DNA from: Mytilus trossulus
Lineage: Eukaryota; Mollusca; Bivalvia; Mytilida; Mytilidae
NCBI RefSeq assembly: GCF_036588685.1
Contig: NC_086375.1
Span: 45,539,270-45,603,269 of the forward strand
Direction of reading: 5' to 3'
DNA: 64,000 nt
Both the position numbers and the translations under genes were made by a program. The notes under the pieces are model-generated. The model ran no database searches, was not told the origin of the DNA, and saw only the letters and a program-made list of their open reading frames with translations. This document shows positions 27,573 through 39,812 of this stretch, in pieces (the first letter of the stretch is position 1; each line of letters starts with the position of its first letter).

Positions 27573-27713
27573 AGGCCTCACGGTCATAAAACTTTGGTGC
27601 ATGATTTTTGTACTCAGACTTGAAAATCAACCAATCAAATTGCTGGATTTCATGTTTCGAGCATGATTTTTGTGCTCCGAGCACTGAGCAAAGTTTTATG
27701 CCTTCAAGGCCAG
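27573..27713. mobile_element. short inverted-repeat element (MITE-like), ~140 bp
   Basis: 'cataaaactttgg' on the left pairs with 'gcaaagttttatg' on the right, and 'gcatgatttttgtactc' with 'gcatgatttttgtgctc' is a further shared block. Outer bases 'aggcc' / 'ggcca' also pair. Confidence 0.55.
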
Positions 27714-28359
27714 GATTGCTCATGGCATGTTTTAAGTAAAATAAAAAAAAATATCGAAACTCCAAGGAAAAATTCAAAATGGAAAGTCATTTAACAAGGG
27801 CCAAATCAAAAGATCAAACAAATGGAACAGGAAGAATAATTTATCTTTCGAAGGTCATACTAGCTGGAGGAGATACATCCTTTTCTGTCAATAAACATTC
27901 TTTATGAACTTTGCACCATTTATATTTAAGTGTTCAAGGCCATGATTACTGGGCTGCTTAAATCATTATGCCAGTGAACTGTACTGATTCAGCAGTTATT
28001 TTAAAATGACAAAAGCATGTTGCATGAATAACTATTGAGTTAGCTGGAGACAAACCTGAAGGTATCTTGAATATCCCGCAACAGGTGCCCTCTATGGTGT
28101 ATTCTCAAGCATGTATTTCAAAATCATCATGATTAACGTATTGGCATCATTGCAATGAGCTTGACAACTTTATGGGATACATTCATCAGGTTAGATAGAA
28201 AAACAATCTTGTAAAAGGCTAAACTGCGATCTAATAATGTTTGAATGAAAAAGTAAAATACCGTACTCCCAGATATACAGATTCATATGAAGGAAAATAT
28301 ATTCGACAAAGGGGATCTCTTGTATAAAGATACCCGTGGTATACTGATTGAATAAAGGC

Positions 28360-28700
28360 AACAGTAGTATACCGCTGTTCGAAAGTCATAAATCGATTGA
28401 GAGAAAACAAATCCAGGTAACAAACTTAAAATGAGGGGAACACATCAACATCAATTTAGAGGAAAACTCGAAAAACAACAGAAACACTGAAGTGCAACAA
28501 AAACAAAGAACAATGAAACGCCCACAGAAACGAACTATAAGATAACAACTGCCATTTTCCTGGCTTGGTACAGGACATTTAAGAAAAGTGGTGGGTTTTA
28601 CCTGGTTTTGCGTCTAGCCAAACCTTGCACTTTTAAGGCAATGTTAAATATAACACTAAAATGACAACATTACATGACAGGACTTCAGTACAAATAAATA
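28360..28700 (-). repeat. R3 dispersed repeat, reverse
   Basis: Starts 'ataaaggcaacagtagtata' and contains 'cctggcttggtacaggacat'. Closely related to 44160-44680; inverse of 4165-4512. Confidence 0.75.
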
Positions 28701-29574
28701 CAAAAACATTCTTAATAGAGAAATACACACTACTACAGAACCAAGAACATACCAACATGCTAATAGTTGTCAAAGGTACCAGACTTTAATTTGTGGATAG
28801 TGAAATAGTAACATGATATAATCCGATTCCTTATGTGTCCAAGTCTCCGTTATTCTCGAAAAAAGATGCGTTGCTCAAACTTGAATGAAAAATTCTTTCT
28901 CTCCTTTGTTGTGTATTTTATTATTGCATTTGTATTTTATTTTATACACAAAGTTATCTTTTAAGGGGTGGAGGTTATTTGGTCTTCATGCCTGTTCGCA
29001 CGTCCTGACACTTTTGTATCTGCAACTACTCTGAACCATCAAAGTTTTGTTAAAACATAAAGAACCTTAACTTGACTTAACTTTTGCATTTTTCCATTCT
29101 TTATTTCACTTCTTCATGTTAATGATTTTAAGGTTTGACTTTGAAAGGATAAGACGATCAGTGCAGGATATCTGCACACTATATTGTTGAAATTTGTATC
29201 TAATTTTCCTCCTACACATCATAATTAATGACACTTTCTAGGAATCTGATCCTTATAATGCCATTGTGCACCTATTTTATAGTTTCGTCTGTTTGTTTTT
29301 TCTTTCCATATAATTATTGAATTCTCGTTTCTTTATCAGATACGCATCTTTATCCGCAACTAATCCTAAACCATATCACATATTGAAACCTATCAATATA
29401 AACTATAACAACCTCTTGCGCATCTCTTATCTTGTGTTTTGCTCTTAATCAATTCTGGGGTTTCTTACAAAAGACAGCACAAGGTCACCCAATATACTAC
29501 CCATTTTGTATCAACTTTTTTGTCATATGATTGATAATATTCACAAAAGCGCAAAAAAAAACTGTTTGTTCAAA
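28701..29574. other. no gene recognised
   Basis: Contains an R4-like scrap near 28768 ('gttgtcaaaggtaccagac'). Otherwise nothing supported. Confidence 0.4.
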
Positions 29575-29745
29575 TGTAGATAAACTCATCATAGACATCA
29601 AGATTGAAATTTCATATAAACGCCAGACGCGCGTTTCGTCTATAAAAGTTATATCAGTGACGTTCGAATAAAAAAAATGTTGAATAGGCCATATAAAGTA
29701 CGAAGTTGAAGAGCATTAATTGAGGACCAAAAAATCCTATAAGTA
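29575..29745 (+). repeat. R4 dispersed repeat
   Basis: 'cgccagacgcgcgtttcgtc' and 'gtacgaagttgaagagcatt' are the least decayed R4 core in the window. Confidence 0.8.
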
Positions 29746-30039
29746 AAACATGTTTTTTTTATTTATCAGATTTTGATAAAATAACCCTAAACGCATATTT
29801 CAATGTTAACCCCCTGTCAAAATACCCATACCATCTCCTGCCGCACTGATGCGAAAGAGAATGAAAAAAAAACTAGTGGCTGCGTAATTTGTATTTCTGA
29901 TAAAAAAAAAATATGCACTTGTAACCCCAACCATCGTACCAAAAGTCAAAAATTCTGTAGATGTTTACTACGTAATTTGCTCACTTGCAATTTACATCTC
30001 CGTAATAGGTTACCTTAGCTGTATGTGGCAAAATTTAAG

Positions 30040-30187
30040 GAATGTTGGTCCTCTATGCTCTTAACCTTCGTTCTTTATTTGGCCTTTTTAACTTTCTTTG
30101 GATTTGACCGTCACTGATGAGTCTTTTGTAGACGAAACGCACGACTGGTGTAAACACAAAATTTAATCCTGGTTACTATGATGAGTT
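30040..30187 (-). repeat. R4 dispersed repeat, reverse, interrupted
   Basis: Contains 'ccgtcactgatgagtctttt' and 'gacgaaacgcacgactggtg', the reverse of the R4 core, then 'taatcctggttactatgatg'. The match to the related copy at 50540-50650 stops where the next element begins. Confidence 0.75.
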
Positions 30188-31967
30188 TTTATACGACCGC
30201 AAAATTTGAAAAAAATTTCGTCGTATATTGCTTTCACGTTGGCGTAGTCGTCGTCGTCGTCGTCCGAATACTTTTAGTTTTCGCACTCTAACTTAAGTAA
30301 AAGTGAATAGAAATCTATGAAATTTCGACACAAGGTTTATGACCACAAAAGGAAGGTTGGGATTGATTTGAGGAGTTTTGATTCCAACATTTTAGGAATT
30401 AGGGGCCAAAAAGGGCCCAAATAAGCATTTTCTTGTTTTTCGCACAGTAACTTTAGTAAAAGTAAATAGAAATCTATGAAATTTTGACACAAGGTTTATG
30501 ACCACATAAGGAAGGTTGGGATTGATTTTGGGAGTTTTGATTCCAACAGTTTAGGAATTAGGGGCCAAAAAGGGGTCCAAATAAGCATTTTTATTGGTTT
30601 TCGCACCATAACTTTAGTATAAGTAAATAGAAATCTATGAAATTTAAACACAAGGTTTATTACCACATAAGGAAGGTTGGTATTGATTTTGGGAGTTTTG
30701 ATCTTAACAGTCTAGGAATTAAGAGTCAAAAAAGGGTCCAAATAAGCATTTTTCTTGGTTTTAGCACCATAACTTTAGTTTAAGTAAATAGAAATCTATG
30801 AAATTTAAACACAAGGTTTAGGACCATAAAAGGAAGGTTGATATTGATTTTTGGGAGTTTTGGTCCTAACAGTTGATGAATAAGGGGCCCAAAGGGTCCA
30901 AAATTAAACTTTGCTTGATTTCATCAAAAATTGAATAATTGGGGTTCTTTGATATGTGGAATCTAACTGTGTATGTAGATTCTTAATTTTTGGTCCCATT
31001 TTCAAAGTGGTCTATATTAAGGTCCAAAGGGTCCAAAATTAAACTAAGTTTGATTTTGACAAAAATTGAATCCTTGGGGTTCTTTGATATGCTGAATCTA
31101 AAAATGAACTTAGATTTTTGATTATTGGCCCAGTTTTCAAGTTGGTCCAAATCGTAGTCCAAAATCAAACTTTGTTTGATTTCATCAAAAAATCAATAAA
31201 TGGGGCTCTTTGATATGCCAAATCTAACTGTGTATGTAGATTCTTAATTTTTGGTCCTGTTTTCAAATTGGTCTACATTAAAGTCCAAAGGGTCTAACAT
31301 TAAACTTAGTTTGATTTTAACAAAAAATGAATTCTTGGGGTTCTTTGATATGATTTTTTTAAATTAGAGTTATCTTTCTTTGTCCAGAATAGTAAGCAAG
31401 AAATATCTAATTGCACAATATTGTGCAATAGCAAGAAATGTTTTAATTGGAGTTATCTTTCTTTGTCCAGAATCAACTTAAATCTTTGTTATATACAATA
31501 TACAATGTATATTCACTTTTCACTACCAACTGATAGATTAAAATAATCTTTACCATTCAGTGATAACAAGCAGTTTTTTTACATCTTAATATTTTATGAT
31601 GTATTTAAAAATGAGTAGTTATTGTTGCAAACTCCATTAGAAATTTTAATTGAGATCAGTTTTGGAATAAGGGAAAGGGGGATGTGAAGAAAAAAAATTG
31701 GGTTCAATTTTCTCATTTCAAATTTCATAAATAAAAAGAAAATTTCTTCAAACTTTTTTTTGAGAGGATTAATATTCAACAACATAGTGAATTGCTCTAA
31801 GAGAAAAAAAAAAAAAATAAGTTCATTAGAACACATTCATTCTGTGTCAGAAACCTATGCTGTGTCAACTATTTAATCACAATCCAAATTTAGAGCTGGA
31901 TTCAGCTTGAATGTTGTGTCCATACTTGCCCCAACCGTTCAGGGTTCAACCTCTGCGGTCGTATAAA
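30188..31967. mobile_element. Pearl/Helentron-like element with 14-bp perfect inverted ends
   Basis: 'tttatacgaccgca' at 30188-30201 is perfectly inverted at 31954-31967. After the left end comes a run of CGT triplets (30244-30262), then about four ~155-bp direct units ('gaaatctatgaaatt', 'ggaaggttgggattgatt', 'taggggccaaaa'), then about three ~120-bp units ('ggttctttgatatg', 'gtccaaaattaaact'). The 3' quarter holds the block also seen in the degraded copy at 21330-22170. No replicase or transposase ORF, so non-autonomous. Sequence to about 31996 ('ggagcatctggtt') may also belong to it. Confidence 0.85.
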
Positions 31968-32699
31968 GCTGCGCCCTGTGGAGCATCTGGTTTTACATGC
32001 ATTGCTATAGAATTATTGAGGAAAGAGCCTTGGTTATCCAGTTTTTGATTATCTCACGGGGTAGATTACAATGATCGATGCAAATACATAACTGAAATAG
32101 TAAAAACGGTTTTTCTATCAGAAATATACAGCAAATTGACCGTTTTTAAGTATGTAGCTTTTTAGGGTTCCCCAGATTGTGTTTTTTATTTAAATCTCCC
32201 AAAGTAATTTGAATCCGCAGACTCATTTCAGGAAGACGGGTGTGTAGTATTCCTGTTATTTCCAACTGGAAACTAAATGAAACTATATTTACTTTTAAAA
32301 GATGGTTTCATTTTTAATAAGATGTTCTGTTTTACAGTGTAAGTATTGTTATTCTTTTTTTTGTGTGTATGTATAAAAGTAATAGTTGTAGTCTATCTTG
32401 GTTAATTGTAAACTACGGAAATAACGAGGATATTGATATTTCCTTCATTTGTTTTGTGTGTTTTATAATTTTTGAAGGCCATATAATATTATGTAATTCT
32501 AAACTATAGATTTACCTAAAACTTTAAAGTCAAAATTTGCTGTTTTGGCTGTTTTAGAATTATTACATACATAGCTAGTCCGGGGTATATACAAGATATC
32601 TTCAGATTATTATTTTTTTTCTAATTCTATCTATATAACGACAAATCAGTCACAATAAGAGTACATACAGAAGGGCAACGAAACTAATCATAATCAAAG
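31968..32699. other. no gene recognised
   Basis: AT-rich sequence between two mobile-element remnants. Confidence 0.4.
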
Positions 32700-33404
32700 T
32701 CTTGTTACTTATTTACATATATTAAAGGAATGTGGAATTCCTGTTGTAAGACAATCACAAGTTGAGCATAAGGTTGATGAATATGGCAAAACAATATTAG
32801 AACTATGTAGAAGTTTAGAACTGTTCTTTGTTAATGGTAGAGTGGGTAATGACAGGGATATTGGACTGTCTTATGACTTGTAATAATTCTGTTATTGATT
32901 TTGCAATTGTATCACAAAATTTATTTTGATCGATTTAGAATGTGGTTTTATTAATGCCTGGAATAATAAATATATAGATACACACTGTCAGTTGTCTTAA
33001 ATGTGAAACAGTATTATTTCAATTTATTTGTAAATGAATGGAAGACTCAGATGTTTAATACGTCAAAATGTTTAAATTATAGAATGTATAAGTCTGAGTT
33101 TGGTCTTGAAGATGATTTAACTACATTGCCTTTTGATTTAAGAATTAACTTGTGTAAATATAGGTGCAGTAGTCATAGGTTACCTATTGAATGTGGTGGA
33201 TTTTATAGCATTGAAAGATCAGAAAGAACATGTGATTTATGTAACAGAAATGTGCTAGCAGATGAATTTCATTACATATATGATTGTACTTTTTTTAATG
33301 CTGACCGGCTGAAATTTTTGGCAGGAAATATTTGTAAAGTTAAAAATACTACGAGTTTCTCTAATCTAATGAACAGCAAAGATAAATTTATTCTTGTTGG
33401 CTAA
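32700..33404 (+). pseudogene. non-LTR retrotransposon remnant (endonuclease piece joined to RT C-terminus)
   Basis: At 32770-32925 a broken frame reads I-L-E-L-C-R-S-L-E-L-F-F-V-N-G-R and, after a frameshift near 32868, N-S-V-I-D-F-A-I-V-S. These are endonuclease-domain signatures (the late GR and S-V-I-D-Y regions) of CR1/jockey-like elements. From 33003 a 133-codon frame reads through the C-terminal region after reverse transcriptase, with C-D-L-C and D-E-F-H-Y-I-Y-D-C (a Cys/His motif typical of mollusc copies). The reverse transcriptase between them is missing, so the copy is internally deleted and dead. Confidence 0.75.
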
Positions 33405-34724
33405 GCTAAGTTTTGTAAAATTTTGCACTTTTGCAGCCATTGGCTCTGGACAGGTATGTTATGTTTCTGGCCTTTTTTTCTGTTCTTGCAATGAAATATT
33501 TAAAGAAAAGGTATTCGTTAAACCTTATAGTAGTTGAAATACCGTGACTGATGTGCAACTCTGTTATTGCCTTTCTAATTTTGTTAATTTTTGCTTCGTT
33601 GCTGAATACCAATTGGAAATCTTTAACAACAGCAACCAAAGAAAACAAATAGCATAAAATCATTCATGAATCAATAAATTATGTTCATAGTGTTGTTTGA
33701 TAGACGTGAATCTTTGCCATTTGTCAGCAACGACGTCTTCATGCACATCGGCTTTTATTAAATTTGATTTCAATGCTTCGAACATGAACAGATTATTGAC
33801 CTTACATGTCCTTGTAAGGGAACAACCTTACAACTTTAAGTGGACCGGAAGGGGTATGTTTTATCTAATGAAGAAAAAAAAACTATCTGACCAATAATGC
33901 AGATGTCAAACAAAATATTCTAAATCCAGATTCACCCATAAATATTGAAAAAATAAATTTGATTGATAACGTTGAAAAACTAAAATAATGACTCTGACAA
34001 AAAAAAAATTCCCCACCCACTTTCGAAGACAAAAAAATTGCTCCAAAACTGTAACAGCCAATAGAAAAATAATTAGTTTAGGTATTAATTTCCATAAACG
34101 CATGTTTAAGACTAGTTTAATGCTCAGGTATTATAAGGTACAGCTCTTCTCTTTTTCACATCAGAGAACAATGTGCATTGTTATATTATTGCTCTACATC
34201 ATAGTGTTGTTTTAACTTTTTACTAAAATGTTGCCTCGTATAATTAATATTAGTAGCTTCCTTATATATTGAAAGCATGCCAAACATTGAAAATTTCTAT
34301 TCACGGGATTGGCGACTTTTTTCGCACTAATTACTATCGATGAATATACCCTATCAACATGCAAGTAGGTAATCCAGATAAATAAATACTATATATACGT
34401 TAAGATATCGAACGATCAGATTTTTAGAAAATTGTTTTTTTGTTTTTCCAAGTATTTGGACTTTAAATGGGTGACATACTCCTAGCTTGGTACGCACCCA
34501 AGTAATTATACACATACATATCAAGTTTATCCACTAATGAATATTCAGATCTTAAGACCAGAAAATTTCTTTGTTGTCATTTTCAGAAATTAAGAGCTGT
34601 ATTTTACATATTTTTTACAAATGAATTAGATAAAGGACAATGTAAATTTTATTCTAAAAAAATTGGTGAATGTATTTCAAATGTTTGCTATCCGATGAAC
34701 ATTTTTTTCTGAAATAGGAATTGA
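33405..34724. other. no gene recognised
   Basis: AT-rich. The 3' end of the retroelement may extend into it; no tail or target duplication identified. Confidence 0.4.
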
Positions 34725-34915
34725 AAAAGTAAAATCACAAAAATACTGAACTTAGAGGAAAATCAATTCGGAGAGTCCATAATCAAATCGCAAAATCAAA
34801 CAACAAAATGCATCAAAAACGAATGGACAAGAACTGTCATATTCCTGACTTGGTACAGGCATTTTCAAATGTAGAAAATGGTGGATTAAACCTGGTTCTA
34901 TAGCGCTAAACCATT
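34725..34915 (-). repeat. R3 subtype, reverse copy
   Basis: 'gtaaaatcacaaaaatactg' to 'cctggttctatagcgctaaa'. It is a near-exact inverted counterpart of 48455-48645; more diverged relatives are at 43610-43830 and 46330-46560. Confidence 0.8.
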
Positions 34916-36785
34916 TGCGGTATTATTATATGTTATTTGTTACATTCCTTATACAGATAATTTCTTAGACATGTTAGAGTTCTAATAATTTTTTTTTATC
35001 TAGAAGTGTATAAAAGGTCGATTTTTAAAACTTAAAACCGTCAGTCCATTGTAATCAAATTATTTTTGATGTTTTTTACAGGCATCCGGTAGATTCTCTG
35101 CAGCAACGTGTATAATATTGTTCACGACAATAGCTCTTTTATGTGACTTTTTTTTGGAACCATAAGAATAGATGATCTGATTCTCGGACGATTTTTATTT
35201 TGGAAGAAAAAACTTTAACTACAGTATTGAAAGTGAAAGTAGGTGTGTATGACTTTGGGGAAACACATTTCCATTTAAACAAATGACGTAATATGTAATC
35301 AGATTGTGAAATTTGATCCAAGTTCATTTCTAAAGAGCGACAAGGAAATATTGTGCATATAGTAGTTAGAGGGAAAATAATGTTAGTTAATTTGGATAAG
35401 CAGATTGTGTTTTTAATGTAAAATCTATTGGAAAGTAAGTTCATTTATATTTCATCATTGTCGGCTCTAAGATAGAGTAGGTAAACCGTTCAATAAATAG
35501 ATCTCAGGCGGCGATCAGCGATCATTTTATATATTTTTTTATTATTAGAAGAGGGATGCAGGAGACTTTTTTCATACGGAATAATCATTTTCAGCCCTAC
35601 AAATCTTAATTATTTTTTATGCGCGTGAAAATTTATAAACATTGATTTCCTGTGTTTTGTTGAGTAAAATTAATATTTTTATACTGTTCTTGCCAAACTA
35701 GAACAGTCGTTTGAAAAATTCAAGTATCCGGTTTTTGTATGTTCTACATAGTTATCTTTGGGAAAGGCAACAAAAATGTAATTCATTTCAGTCTTCAATT
35801 ACATACTTTTTTTTATCTTAGTTTCTCTCCCTTATATATCAATTTTAAACATTTTCAAGCAATTTTCAAAAACTGTATTTGTGAAAAAGAAAAAAAAACA
35901 GTGTTTTCATGAAAAGGAATCACTTAATTTTCTTTGTGTACATAAATAATCAAACAAATAAATAAAAATTTGTCAAATTCATTAATAATCTTGACCGATT
36001 ATATGCTGTTTGAGTGATTCAAGAAGGCGAACGTTCCAAAACTTCCGATTGGTGTCTTCCTCCATATTGAAATTTGAAAAAAAGCAGATAACAGTCGTTC
36101 TCGATCTCTAATAAAATGTGCAAATGTTAAGAGCAGTTTGATATTCATGCGTAAGACTTTTTGTGTTAATGTAGAAAAGTATGTGTTTTATCATACAACT
36201 TGAAAGTTGTATTTTACTAAAACAAAAATGTTGTGTTTTATCACTTTTTCAACTTTGCCATATTAAGGGAGGTCACTCAGATATCAGGGTAAAGTGATTT
36301 TAAAATAGATTGTGTTGTGAATTTACCTTTTGTATTGTGTAGCTAGAAAACGAGACCGGTGACCCCAATTTTTCTTTTTCTTATCTGAAAGCATGTTAAT
36401 ACATATATCTTCTAATAATATTTTATCTTCAAATTCTAGTGTAGATTTCTTTTTATCATACAAATTCAGGTTTCCATGCATAATGTAAACAAATTCTGAC
36501 AATTTTGCACAACACATATCATGGGAAAAAGCCCAGTGACCCATACTTTCTCAAATTATTAAATTGTTTTACTGAGTTTAACTTGGATCCCTCATTTACC
36601 TTTAATATCAAGTTTGTTTCGAATGATGTATAATATATGAAAATGTGTCATAATAATTTTGTTGGAACATTTAAGCTACACAAGAAATTGCTGTCAAGGT
36701 CTTTAGAAGGTATATAATCATACATTAATTGGATATTGGGAACAACATATTTGAAGAAATTGAAAAAAATAGTTTTGGATCAGCC
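34916..36785. other. upstream region of copy 2, no feature assigned
   Basis: Includes the 5' flank and possible 5' UTR of the second CCCH/WWE gene. A plausible acceptor ('gtctttag' at about 36699-36706) may start the coding exon. The frame is open back to a TAA at 36726-36728 but has no ATG before 36786. Confidence 0.35.
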
Positions 36786-39700
36786 ATGTACCACCAAACA
36801 CATGAAAGGTCAATGACATTCAATGGAAAAAACGATGAATATAATAAGCCTCACAATTTCCATGATGAAACAAGGGATTTCCAATTCAAAGAAGACGGAC
36901 GTTCTCGTGTTCATGATGGTTTCGAATATTTTGGACAAACACGGACGGAGTTTCGAAAGAACACGTTGAGGCATTCTAACACAGGTCGACTAGGAAATGA
37001 TAGAATAGAATCAAGGAGGCTTGTTGGTCACGAAAGAAGGGAGAATTCTGGACGTCGTAACCCCCTGTTAAAGAAAGGAAACGAAATGGGTCATAGCAGA
37101 AACGATTCCTACGACGAAAAGGTAGATATAAAACATGAACGAAATAGGCATAAAAGAAAATATGATCAGAACGTAAGACATACTTCGCATGAAATAAAAG
37201 AAGATTTTCAAGAGCAGAGTGAATATAGAAATACGCGTTCTCATGACTTCGAAAACAGGGATAGACAAAATGCCGAGGGATCGTCACATTATTTTGATAA
37301 ACACTTGGACATTAGTAGACGGCAAACCGGAAAAAATTTTGAAAGGGGCAATTTTAATGCTTTTCGTAGTGGTAGATATCAAAAGGAAAATTGTGACACA
37401 CAAGATAATTATGATTCAGATTTGAGCCATCTGATGTTACCAGGTAGATACGAAGACAATCAATTAGAATGTGAATTATCACCAGTGTCATCTGAACCCA
37501 TTGAAGAATATGCCATTGAAGATAAAGTTTCTATTTTACTCAATATCATTTTAGAAAATGGAGGAGAAATTGAAATTCAAGAACTTCAAAACGATTGGAT
37601 TGAGACATTTGGACAAAGTATAGATGAAGAAAGTGGAGATTTGAAAACTTTCTTAGAGAACTATCCGAAGGTGTTTGAACTTGCAACTGAAACTGTTGAA
37701 GAGGCAGAAGAGGGAGAATCGCCCGAGGAAAATGGAAGAGTTCGTGCCAAGACAGAGGCCACATTATGCCAAGCTCACGCAAATGTTCCAAATTCATGCA
37801 AAGGAGGATGCAATGCCCTTCATATTTGTAAATTTTATTTTCTTAGCTCCTGTGGAATGACTAACTGTAAATTTATTCATGACTTTGATAATGAGCACAA
37901 TAGAAAAACAAAATGGAAGTATTTTCTGCATCGAGTTAAGTTACAAAATATATGTCGATTACTTCAGCATGATGCTAACAGATGTAGAGTAACAGTCCCT
38001 GTCATCTGTCGATTCTATAATACTAAAGGATGCAGGAATCAACAGCCGCCTCGAAAATGTCCATTTTTGCATTTGTGTAGCAATTACGTTGATGGAAAGT
38101 CCTGCGCTGCTTTTTGTCGTCAAAACCACAGTTTATTAGAAAGTTCAGTGCTTGAAATACTGGTCAAGTATAATTTGGATCCGAGAGAATGGAGTCAAGG
38201 TGAGCAAAGAATACTTTCTATATTACGTTGGGCTTCTAATGATTTTAAAGAAAATAACAAGAATCGGTATATTCCATATAAAGTCGAAAAAGGGTATATT
38301 AACATTTCTAACGAAAAACTAACCAGAAAAAGAAAGTTGTTTGGCAAGGAACAAATTGTTAGCTCAGCAGTCAAAATACCGAAAATTTCAGATGATCTAT
38401 CAATTTCAACTGATGATGAATGTCCCATTGCAAATCATAGTTATTCCTGGTCTATTTTTGGTGGCAACGTAAATGAAGACATTCCAGATGACATCGGCAA
38501 ATATCTTGAAGACAAGCACCGAAAATACTTGCTCGCAAAGACAGCAATTGTTACCCTCAAAGGAAAAAGGTAAGTTAAACAGATATTTTGATTATATTAT
38601 TGAATGTTATTTAGGAATATCCTGATTGATATTTCTATTTCGTTCGTGTAGAAAGTGTTGTTAATATGGCAGTTAACTATTAAGAGTACTAGTATTGGCT
38701 CTCATACCAAATCTTCTTCTTCTTTTTCAGTTTTTGTTGATTACTAATATTCTTTTATAACAATCTCGAGATAACAACTAATTGAAATTTTCTCTTGATA
38801 GAACTTGTCATGAATGCATAAATACTTGTCACTTTAATCATTTTTTGTAAGATCAGATTATTCTGTACATTGTGTCATTTGTTGGGTTTTTTTTTATTTC
38901 AATGGATTTGTTGTGTGTGTGTGTGATTTTTATCGATATGATAAGTTGCAGCTCATAAGTTGAGACGTTTTCAACTATGTTTTTAAAAGTTCTTATGTTG
39001 TGCTATTACACCCCTGTCCCATGTCGTGAGGAGGGTGTTGCGCCAGAAAACATATTTAACTTAACGACATGATAATGTATGTGACTGTCACAAGTCAGCA
39101 GCCTTAAATTTGGATGTTGTCGTATGATGCCGGATGTCTTTCTTTTATTGTTTTGCACCTAAATTTATATGAGTGTTATATCATTTGAACTGTTTCCCAT
39201 TTATCATATCGGGACTTTTATAACTTTGTATGCTGTACGGTTTTCGCTTTTTATCAAAGGATAATTTAACGGTGACCTATTTTTGCTTACTTCATTGTCA
39301 TTGATCTGATGGAGATTTGTCTCGTTTGCAAATACCTTATAGTTTAACGTTACATGTGCTATATAATAACTTAGTTATTTCACTTACATAACCAAAATCT
39401 GTTTAAACATATTATCAGTATCAATGCTTCAAAAAGCCAATGAACTATTAGTTGCATTGTTCGGCTTGTCATTTATATTAACAACACATTGTTTGTTTAT
39501 ATAGCAATTCAAACATGAGCTCCTCAAAAAAAATGTTCCTAGCTTATGGGCTTAAGTTTGTTTTGTTTATTTTACCATTTCAGATTTATCGTTGATTTTG
39601 AGAAACTCGAAGGCCGGTTTGATGGAGGCACGTCAGAGGTAAAAATATACAGAAATGGTTTGAAAAGGGATTCCGCAGAAAAAATAAGGACACCATCAGA

Positions 39701-39812
39701 CCAGTTAGAAACAACAACATCAGAAGATGGATACTCATCAAGCAGTACCGACGAGTCCGAAAGCAATGACCCATTCGAAAAGGTCAAAAATGGCGAGTTC
39801 ATAAAGATTTGA
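36786..39812 (+). CDS. ZAP/PARP12-like CCCH zinc finger and WWE protein, copy 2 (670 aa)
   Basis: Exons 36786-38569 and 39584-39812, donor GTAAGT at 38570, acceptor cag ending at 39583, phase 2 as in copy 1. The start is the first ATG of the frame (gccATGt). Domains: charged R/D/E/N-rich disordered region 1-240; winged helix about 245-300 (E-D-K-V-S-I-L-L-N-I to K-V-F-E-L); four CCCH fingers 328-448, including L-C-Q-A-H and Q-H-D-A-N-R-C-R-V-T-V-P shared exactly with copy 1; basic R-K-R-K segment; WWE domain about 553-625. The tail (T-T-S-E-D-G-Y-S-S-S-S) is acidic and longer than in copy 1. The WWE lacks the second Trp present in copy 1. No PARP domain follows. Role in RNA sensing is inferred from the ZC3HAV1/PARP12 family. 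Confidence 0.85.
38570..39583 (+). other. intron splitting the WWE domain, copy 2
   Basis: Same position and phase as the copy 1 intron. It carries a degraded R1 repeat at 38995-39330 ('cacccctgtcccatgtcgtg' to 'tgtcattgatctgatggaga'). Confidence 0.85.

Noticed and set aside
36729-36785. Start of copy 2 at the TTG following the TAA
   Set aside because: No ATG before 36786; TTG initiation is not expected, and the ATG has a good context.
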